From Ceratopteris richardii (taxonomy: Eukaryota > Streptophyta > Polypodiopsida > Polypodiales > Pteridaceae), in NCBI GenBank assembly GCA_020310875.1, contig CM035444.1:113082295-113146294 (forward strand): a DNA stretch of 64,000 nucleotides, read 5' to 3'. Position 1 is the stretch's first letter, and each line of letters begins with the position of its first letter. Shown in pieces: positions 55,943 to 64,000 of the stretch. The notes below the pieces were generated by a model. That model was not told the origin of the DNA. It saw only the letters and a program-made list of their open reading frames with translations, and did not search any database. The position numbers and the translations under genes were made by a program.

Positions 55943-58900
55943 CTTGAGGGTGATAGGGGGCAGACTTCTTGTGTATTACCAAAAATCCTTGGAGTAGATT
56001 TTCAATCACTTCGTTCAAGAAATGAGTGCCTCTATCACTTACAAGCTCTATGGGTAGCCCGTATCTTGTGAATACATTCTCAAACAAGAATTTGGCAGTT
56101 GTTTGAGCATCGTTCTTCGTCGTGGCTTTTACCTCTACCCACTTAGTTAGATAGTCTGTTGCAACAATAATGTATTCCGCATGGGAACTCTTAGCTGGGG
56201 GATTAATAGGACCTACGAAGTCTATTCCCCACTTAGAGAATGCACGTCCACCCATCATAGGTTTCAGTGGCATCTCATCTTTGCGTATAGGATACTGAGT
56301 TCTCTGACAGACATTACATCGTTTCACATAGGTATGTGCATCCATGTGAAGGGTAGGCCACCAGAAGCCCGCAAACAGTATTGCCTTGATCACCCGATCT
56401 GGTCCAAAGTGTCCTCCTGCTACACCTTGGTGAGCAGTTTCCAAGATCTTCAGATATTCACTTTCATGGACACATAGCCTCAGGTAACCATCTTTACCAC
56501 GCTTATATAGATTATCACCAATGAGTGAGTAATCCATGGCTTCTTGTTCTAAACTCCTTTTCCTCGCCAGAGTCATGTCTGGAGGGAATGTGTTTGTCCT
56601 TAGGAAGGATACTAGAGGTTCACTCCAATCTGGCACAATGGATACTTGATAAAGAGTGGCGTGTTCCACTGGTGGTTTAGTGCAACAGATTGGGCATTCC
56701 TTGCACAACTTTTGGACATCCGCTTCCATAGTTGGCCAATGCACTCCGAATCTCTTTAGAGTCTGTAAAGTTCGTTGCTTTGAATGGTGTTGCTCTAACG
56801 CACCTACATGTGCTAATTGCAACCATTTAGCGTACTCATCCTCTTCTACGCAACAAGCCAAGATCCCTTGATCTGTGTGCTTGTACATGCTTCCTGCCAT
56901 GATGTGGTACTTTTGGGCTTTTACAACCTCTCTATTCCGTGTGTTTACCACTGGATGATTAGGCCCGTATGTCAATACTGGTACCAATGGCTTGGCCCAC
57001 TGCGGCACCACTTCCAAATTAAACAAGTAAGCATCAGGAAGATCATCCGATACTCCTTGTGGGGCTTCTCCTGATGTGAGCCTAGAAAGATGATCCGCTC
57101 TCAAATGAGTCCTACCTTTCCTTACCACAACTTCAAAGTCATATTCCATGAGCAAGAGAAACCATCTCACTAATCTTCCTGTATTGCAAGGCTTGTTTAC
57201 GAGATATAACAATGCTTGATGATCAGTAAAAAATTTAAACTTATTTGCAAGCAAATAGTGTCTAAATTTCTTAACTGCATATACCATGCCTAAGCCTTCT
57301 CTCTCCGTAGTGGTGTAATTTCGTTCAGCTGCATTCAACTGTCTACTGGCATAGGCAATTGGAAGATCCATATTACCTTCACCAGTAGGTTGAGCAAGTA
57401 CACAACCAATGGCATAATTGGATGCATCCACATGAACATGGAAAGGCTTATTCCAATCTGGTGTGGTCAAGATTGGTGCTGAACACAATCTTCGTTTAAG
57501 CTCCTGGAAGGAATTCTCACATTCATCCGTCCACTCAAAGTTTGTCAGAAGTCCGTACATGGGCTTTGCAATGACAGCATACATGTGTATAAATCGTCGG
57601 TAATAGCCACAATGCCCCATGAAAGCTTGTACTTCCTTGACATTCTTTGGCCTAGGTAGCTCTGCTATGGCTCTCACTTTTTCTTCGTCGGTAGATATGC
57701 CATTCTTTGACACTATGTGTCCTAGAATCTTGCCTTGCCTGACCATGAAAACACATTTTTCTGGGTTTAGGCAGACTTGATATTCTCTACATTTGTCAAA
57801 GATTTGTCTGAGCTCAGGGATATGGGTTTGTCTAATGTTGGAATGAGCACAAAGATCATCAACGTAGACTTCTAAACTCTTCCTCAGGAACTCCTTAAAC
57901 ACATGGCACATCAGCCTCTGGAAGGTAGATGGTGCATTGGTAAGCCCAAATGGCATCACTCTAAAAGCAAAAATGCCCCATTCTGTGGCAAAGGCTGTCT
58001 TATGCTGATCCTCTGGAGCTATGGCTACTTGATTGTAGCCCGAAAATCCATCAAGGAAGCTGTACACTTCCTTGCCTGCCACTCTTTCTAAAAGATGTTC
58101 TGTGATGGGAAGCGGATAGTTATCTCGAATTGTGGCTGCATTAACCTTTTTCAAGTTAATGCACACACGCAGCTTGCCATTCTTCTTGGGCACCACTACG
58201 ATGGGGGATACCCATTCAGTGTGCTCAATTTCATAGATAAATCCAGCTTCGACCAATCTATCTATCTCTTCTTTAATCTTAGCAGCGTAATTATCGTTAT
58301 ATGTGTAGGGCTTTTGCTTAGAGGGTTTAGCATCTCAAGTCATGGGGATGGTGTGTGAACATATGTCGGGGTCAACACCTTTCAAATCCTTGTAACTCCA
58401 AGCGAATACATCTCTGTATTCTCTTAGCAAGGCAATTAACGCATGCTCTTCTTCCTCTGTTAGGTCATGGCCTATGTACGTGCACCTCTCCTCTCCTTCT
58501 TCTAGGGCCACTACTATTTTCTTAGTAGTTTCTTTGTTATCATAGGCCTCTCCTGATTGTGCCTCTCGTTTAGGCATTCTTATCATGACTCTCCTGTCGT
58601 CTATCTCATATTTCTTAAAATTTTCTGGGACCTCAAACAAAGATTCTTCCTCTTCTGGTGAGACTTCTCTCTTCTTTCGTTTCTTCCCTTCTTCCTTCGG
58701 GGTCACATGTGTTGCTAATCTTACATCATTTATAATCTCTCCATGCCTCTGGGGTTGAAATTCTACTTCATGGAAGTATTCTTCATCTGATGCAAATGGT
58801 GGGTCCATAATGATTGACTCTAGATCGGAGTCACTTGCATCCTCAAATGCATCAGGGCTAGGTTCGCATTCTTCTAGAACTGCCTCTCCCATGATTGGCT
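55943..58900 (-). pseudogene. Gypsy F RT, RNase H, tandem zinc modules and integrase core (first part)
   Basis: Upstream DVFAWSYKDLKGVDPDI is the usual lead-in to RT. RT has SPIVVVPKKNGKLRVCINLK, FLDGFSGYNQVAIAPED, FGLTNAPSTFQRLM and YVDDLCAHSN (57,850-57,880). RNase H has FHVHVDASNYAIGCVLAQPT, TTTEREGLGMVYAVKKFRHY and a FFTDHQALLYL motif. Two H2C2 modules follow: H-x6-H with C-x2-C at 56.68-56.82 kb and again at 56.30-56.44 kb. The integrase core has KWGIDFVGPINPP, VATDYLTKWVEV, LVSDRGTHFLNEVIENL and ends at YHPQAN, where the TRIM entered. Its remainder continues at 51,735. Confidence 0.9.
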
Positions 58901-58932
58901 CTATGGAGAAGACTGAAATGTCATAGCCATCC

Positions 58933-59054
58933 TGTCATATTAGGGATGCACCCCTCCTTGAGTGAGGTGGCATAGATGCCACATATAATACCATTTGGTG
59001 CCATGTGGCATCTATGCCACCTCACTCAAGGAGGGGTGCATCCCTAATATGACA
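58933..59054. mobile_element. 122-bp palindromic TG...CA insertion
   Basis: Two arms of 52 bp that are perfect reverse complements (starting TGTCATATTAGGGATGCACC) flank an 18-bp loop, ATAATACCATTTGGTGCC. The flanks repeat CATCC on both sides. TG...CA ends with a 5-bp duplication fit a retroviral-type integrase product; the near-total palindrome fits a foldback MITE. It lies between the protease and RT parts of Gypsy F. The perfect arms imply a recent origin. Confidence 0.92.
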
Positions 59055-60288
59055 CATCCTCATCACAGTGAGGTGTCCATTGTTCTTCATTGATGGCTAC
59101 ATCCATGGTTGCTAAAATTTCTGCCCAGCCATGGGGTTCAAATTCCTCATCAGGAAAAACTACAGGTGCATAGGCTGGGTCGTGAATGGGTCTATGGGTT
59201 TCGCTTGCACCTATTTCTCTGGCCTTTTCTTTCTTCTCTTCCTCTACTGCTACTTTGCACATCCATAAGTGGGTGTCTTCATGCATCCAAGAGGATCCTG
59301 ACCCTATGGAATGCACCGATTCTGTATCATCTTTGGCTCTATGGATGGGATTCCATTGGATGGGAGGGACATCTCTATGAGAGTAATCTTTGAGATTTAC
59401 TTTGGTTGTAACACCTAGGTGTTGCAAATACAAGGAGTTGGTTCCCCAGTCCTGTACCACTTGCAACTGTCGCATAAATGGTCTTCCCAAAATCATCTCA
59501 TAGGCATGATTTTTGCTAAAGTCACATATGGCAAATGTATGCTCAAACTCGACACCACAAGTGGTGAGAGTTATTCCTTCTAGCAATCCTAAGGGTCTCT
59601 CTATGTGACCATCGGCCATTTGCAATTTCATCCTCGTGGGCCTGAGTGCCGGCTTGCCCCAACGCTTCCATAGGGAAGTGGTGGCAATTGCAACTCCTGC
59701 ACCTGAGTCCAAAATTGCCTTGGTGGTGTACTCCTGGTAGGTGATGGGAAGATAGGTGTTCCCTTCTTCACCTTCACACATATCTCCTATCTTGTCCAAT
59801 GGAATTTCTGGCACCGTCCTATGGGATCCTACCTGGGAACGAGGTTTGGCTATTTTTGGTACTTGTTTGGCGACATGTTTCCATAATTCAGGTCTAACCT
59901 TGAGTAGCTCTTCTAACTTGAGATTACACTGCACATTAGTGTTCTTCACTACCTCTGTGTTCCTAGGTATGACTGAATCTTCGTTTCTTACCATGACTGT
60001 AGGTGCTCTCATACAGGTGGACTTTGCTTCCCATGGGCCTGTGAAGTGGGGTAACTCTTGTATGGAATTAGACTCAAAGTCCAATCTCTCGTGAGACTGA
60101 GTACTCTCATGTTCCCCGTAAATAGATGGGATGTCTTGTGGGAATTGGTCGTGTGCATCATCCACAAGTTCAAAGGGAGGGGCGACTTCACTTTCGTTAT
60201 CCCATTTGTCTTCTTGAATCTCTCGTAGGAAGTCTGGTGCAAACCGATTCATAGAAGAAGAAGTGTCTGGCTCCGTAGAATCAGGCAC
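59055..60288 (-). pseudogene. Gypsy F protease region (pre-RT)
   Basis: Retropepsin-like domain with AILDSGAGVAIA at about 59,690-59,720, LGLLEGITLTTCGVEFEHTF, and MILGRPFMRQLQVV near 59,480. It is preceded by an acidic spacer (DKWDNESEVAPPFELVDDAH) and followed by a region with HGWAEILATMDVA before the palindromic insertion. This is the standard Gypsy position for the protease, between gag and RT. Confidence 0.85.
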
Positions 60289-60366
60289 ATAAGCAACCTG
60301 GGAAGGAGGGCTTATTCTATCGTTGGCTCTCTCCTCGTTCTCATAGATGGCTGGAGCACAAGCTTC

Positions 60367-63300
60367 CTAGGGAGGATTACTTATTCTATTACTTTTCCGA
60401 ACAGGCTCATATGCTCCCTGAGAAGGAATGTAGGCAACCTGTGGAGGTACGTAAGCTTTCAAGGGAGGCTCATCTGCCTTTTGGGGGGAAAGATAAGCTT
60501 CTTGAGGAGGCACATGGGCTTCCTGAAGAGGCTGGCTTATCCGTTCTCTTGCCCTTTCCTTTCTTTGAGGGGCAGGTTCCTTTTCTGATTGTGCAATTAG
60601 CCTCTCTATTCTTTCCAAGGAGGGGAAGTTGTCTGGTTCAGTGGAATTGGCCACATAAACTTCCGATGGGGGATGGGTCATGTTTTTGCTTGCTTTATCT
60701 CTTTCTTGATTTTTTTCTTCCTTGGCAGATCTTGCAATTATTCCCTCTAACTTCTCTAGGAGTCCATCCAAGTGTAATTGCGTCTTGGCTGAGCCCGAGT
60801 AATTGAAAAGGCGACTGGCTTCAAACATAGTCTGAGCCAATGCGACCATTTTCACGCACAACTTGGTTCTTTCTATCTCTAGGTCAGCTCTAGGATAGCA
60901 CTTGTCATGATCCTTGACGTTTGGCCCTTCTTGGATTCTGGCCTGATATGCTTTAAGCATCATGTCTATGTCTTCAGGAGTGGGATCAGCTAATACTGAT
61001 CCTGCTTGGGGTGGTGGGTGGGTTACGTGGGGTGTCTTAGAGGGTGGAGGGATGGAGGGTGATGGGGATGGTAGCGGTGGGAATGTGTGAGAGTGCGGTT
61101 GAGATGTGATCTCTATGATTTTAGCCTTAGTTTCTCGTAGACTTTCCTCAAGTTCACTCATCTTCTTTGCCCATTGCCTTTTCATGCGTTCGCGGCTATC
61201 TCTCCAAGCTCTTGTTCTCTTTTTATTTTGGCTCTCAGTATCGCTAGCGTCTGGGCTCTTTTCCTTGCCTACCCCTTGGTTTTGCTGCACTGCTTGAGCT
61301 CTCGTGACTACCTGTACGGGTGCAGTGGAAGTGACACTTCCGCTGGAATCTACCACTAACCCAATAACATTGATAGGCGTGATTTTTGGCATATTATTGG
61401 GGTTCTTTGGGCAATCTCTTAAGAGATGCTCTTTTCCACAATCTTGGCAGAAGCCTTGGATCGTCACTGACTGAGTTTATGTAGGTGGAGGTAAGGGACA
61501 GTCACGAATGAGGTGATCTCCTTGGCATCTGTAGCACGGTCCTCTTGGGAACGGAGGTCTTACTTGCCTAGGTTGAGGCCTAGGGTTGGGGTTTGCATAC
61601 ATGACGTTTGTGTAATCTGACTCCCAACTAGGTTCGTTTGTCTCTTCGCTATAATAGGACTCACCATGCTCAGGAGACTGCATGTAGTAGTCCTGGGGGC
61701 TATCAACATGTGTAGAATCAAAGCTATGGTCACTCGGGTCACTTTTAGAAAGCAAGGATGTTACAGGGACTATAGCTCTATTCAGGTTCTCTTCTGCAGC
61801 AGTGTACTTTACCGGAATCACATTGGCTGGAGCTGGGGGTTGTTGTGCTAGCACCGGTTGAGGTCTTTGTTGGTTTTGATATTGTGGTTGATAATTTTGT
61901 TGTGGCCTGCCATATGGCTGTGGAGGGTACTGGTTCTGGTATCTTCCCTGTTGAGGGTATGGCTGAGGGTAGGGTTGCCTAACCGCCTGCTTGTTGTATG
62001 GGCAATCTTGCGCGTGTGATTGGTGTACTTCCGTTCTATGGTGCAGTACTGGCTACTAGGAGTAACTTGGGGTTGAGCCATAATGGGACAGACGTTCGCC
62101 ATGTGGTCGCCACCACAAATATAGCATCTTTTCCCAGGAGCAAACCTCGGGATTTGTTTGTTAGTGACACCTAACTTCTGAGCTACTTTCTCTGCCAGTT
62201 CCTCAATTGATGTGGATTGCGTGGAAGAGAGGTTAGAGGCACTATCCGCGTCTTTGTATATCTTGGAAAGCTCTAACTCCTCCCCTAGGTTGTCCTCAAT
62301 GTCAATACATATGCGTACACACTCTTCTATGGTCCTAGGGTCCTTCAAGTACACATAAGATCTCAATTTAGTACTTAGCAATCCATCCAGGAATAAATCC
62401 ACTTGTTTAGCTGGTGTGGGTAGCTCCGAGATAGGGCATCTTTCTAAGTATTGCCTAAATCTTCTTCCTGCAAGCCTCACGGTTTCTTGAGGGGTTTGCT
62501 TGAAGCTGTGAATCAGCGAGGAGGTATTATGCCTTATGCCACTCTTAGAGAATTCAATAATGAAAGCCTCTAGGAGTTGGTCAATGCTCCTGAACTGCCT
62601 CTCATTTAGTGGCTGAAACCATGTCAGGGCAGTGTTCCTAAGGGTCAGACCAAAGGCATTGTATTGCGTGAATAGATCCTCCACTTGTTCAGCTCTCAGG
62701 ACCTGCCTAAACTCAGCCACATGATCGTATGGATCTCCAGTGCCATCGAAGGAGTTCTTCATGGACTTGACTAGCTGAGTCGGTCTCAAGGTTCTTGTGT
62801 GCTCTCTAGGTCGTGGTAGAGGGAACTCATCCACGTTTCTTTGATTCCTATGAGCTCTGAGTATCTCAGGTTCTACTCTATTTGTTTCCGTCCTCGTTCT
62901 CTCTCTTCCCACTGGGTTGGCAAAGCTTACTTCTGGTCTATCTCTGCTTCTGTCTCTTTGCATTCCATGAGCTTGGGATGTTCCAGCTCCAGGGTGACCA
63001 TAGGATACATTCGATCTTGGTTGGGGGAAAACAAATTCACCTTTCCAAGTGTAAGCATGCCTCGCATTTTGTGTCACCACAAAGATCCTCTCCGAAGTGT
63101 GATCTAAGTAGGTCACTCTGCCTGGGCTATCAGGATCCTTAAACTCATAGATCATGATTGTCCCTATATCAGTTGGCTGATTAGATTTATACCTCCAAAA
63201 GGCTTTGTCAGTTTCTCGATTGAGGAGCAAATCTATGCTCTTGTTGTCTTGGGGAACCCACTCAGGTGTGATAATTCTAGTGAGAACAGATTTGCCTCGG

Positions 63301-63818
63301 GGTGTTCTAGGTTCTATTCCCATGTTTCCTTGTTCCAAGTCACCTAAGTCCGCTTCTGAGATTACATTTCCAAATTCATCTGTCCTATCTGGGTGACTGG
63401 TGACTACGTATATGGTTCCTTCTTTGTCCAGGTATGCACCGTTTTCAAACTTGACAGCTGGGTGCTCTAGTCCTATGGATTGGTCAGGGTTTTTAATCTG
63501 GACCACGGATCTTCCTAGGCCGTCCTCATAGATGCTAGCACCTAATCGGTTGGTCCTAAGGTATTCCAACTGTGTTTTGTAAGGGCCTTCTACCCTGTAC
63601 AAGTAAGGCACACCTGAACTTCCCGTAGGTCTGTCCATGCCTTGAGACATCTCTGACTCACTGGTCTCAGAGCTAGGGTAGTACGAGTGGTGGCTCAACT
63701 GCTGGGCCCAAGACCTAGCAGTGTGGTTAACACTAGCCTCTGAAGATCTAAGGCTTTGTCTCTCCCTTACTAGATGTCGTCCTGATCTAAGGTTCATATG
63801 CCTATCTAAGTAGCCCAA
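60367..63818 (-). pseudogene. Gypsy F gag with three CCHC knuckles
   Basis: The first ATG at 63,818 opens a long frame (MNLRSGRHLVRERQSLRSSE). The retrotransposon gag core is at about 62.3-62.75 kb (MKNSFDGTGDPYDHVAEFRQ, ALTWFQPLNERQFRSIDQL, RFRQYLERCPISELPTPA). Knuckles: CYICGGDHMANVC near 62,110, CYRCQGDHLIRDC near 61,510, CQDCGKEHLLRDC near 61,430. A region rich in Pro and charged residues with short P-P-(Q/L/K)-x-A-Y-(V/L/I) repeats (EAYLSPQKADEPPLKAYVPP) ends it near 60,400. One knuckle is usual for plant Gypsy; three over about 700 bp is high. Some breaks. Confidence 0.86.
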
Positions 63819-64000
63819 TTCTTTGCCCAGAGTACAACCTCGTTGCTGGTTACTTTATATTAGTCGCTTGGTTCTTTTTGGTTATTTTATCGTGTTTAAG
63901 GTCTTGTCTGATATCACGTCGTCAGGAATATTTGAATGTTGATTCGCACTTACAGTTGATCGTTCCACGTTAAGTTCTTTCCCTTTAAAATTCTCGACAG
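63819..64000 (-). other. Gypsy F 5' leader (partial)
   Basis: No ORF. It lies upstream of gag on the minus strand. No primer site is seen, so the leader continues past the window edge before the 5' LTR. Confidence 0.6.

Larger units (their letters stand above)
44754..64000 (-). mobile_element. Large Ty3/Gypsy element 'F', runs off the right edge
   Basis: It has a 3' LTR and polypurine tract at the left. Reading from the right on the minus strand come leader, gag, protease, RT, RNase H, integrase, a post-integrase segment with a second protease-like domain, and a 1,392-residue ORF. The 5' LTR lies outside the window. Without its guests the visible part is about 15 kb. Long uninterrupted frames show that it is much younger than K and N, although it is interrupted by insertions and a small number of other breaks. 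No chromodomain is seen. Extra ORFs between integrase and 3' LTR are known in the Athila and Tat lineages; assignment to either is not proven. Confidence 0.9.

Overview
The window is 64 kb of plant nuclear DNA made almost wholly of nested LTR retrotransposons. The evidence is plant-type Ty1/Copia and Ty3/Gypsy domains throughout, initiator-tRNA-Met-like primer sites, a TRIM, non-autonomous TIR elements and long AT, GA and RY-type simple repeats. I found no convincing host gene, tRNA or rRNA. The density and depth of nesting suggest a large, repeat-rich genome such as a conifer, fern or other non-compact plant genome, but the species cannot be read from the sequence.

Left third (1-23.7 kb). 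An old minus-strand Gypsy (here 'N') is split into an integrase part at 1.5-2.15 kb and a protease-RT-RNase H part at 20.0-21.7 kb. Between them sits another minus-strand Gypsy ('K', about 2.15-20.01 kb) with related terminal repeats at both ends, gag, protease, RT, RNase H, integrase and a coiled-coil region downstream of integrase. K carries a complete-looking minus-strand Copia ('L', 11.7-16.4 kb) and two inverted copies of a ~955-bp TIR element. A 1.2-kb alternating purine/pyrimidine minisatellite lies next to K's 3' LTR. Fragments of Copia (+) and Gypsy (+) flank this block.

Middle (22.9-44.75 kb). A plus-strand Copia ('E') is the host of several later insertions: a minus-strand Copia ('I') and a solo LTR ('G', 4-bp target duplication) in its 5' LTR, and a minus-strand Copia ('D', 32,680-43,008) in its RT. 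D in turn carries a plus-strand Copia ('H', 36,950-41,692) with 231/230-bp LTRs and a perfect ACTCT duplication.

Right third (44.75-64 kb). A comparatively young minus-strand Gypsy ('F') entered E's 3' LTR and runs off the right edge. It is unusually large and complex: three CCHC knuckles in gag, a protease, RT-RNase H, two tandem H2C2 zinc modules before the integrase core, a second retropepsin-like domain after integrase, and a 1,392-residue ORF before the 3' LTR. Its integrase holds a TRIM ('B') with identical 140-bp LTRs, whose left LTR holds an LTR element ('C') with a GC-rich 550-residue ORF of unknown function and W-box arrays in its LTR ends. A 122-bp nearly all-palindromic insertion lies in the protease/RT interval of F.

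The items most worth follow-up are the TIR family with a ~70-bp periodic array of dyads, the palindromic TG...CA insertion, the accessory domains of F, and the recurrent architecture (globular head, low-complexity linker, coiled coil) of the extra ORFs in three LTR elements. LTR elements are described as fossils; their individual lesions are not listed.
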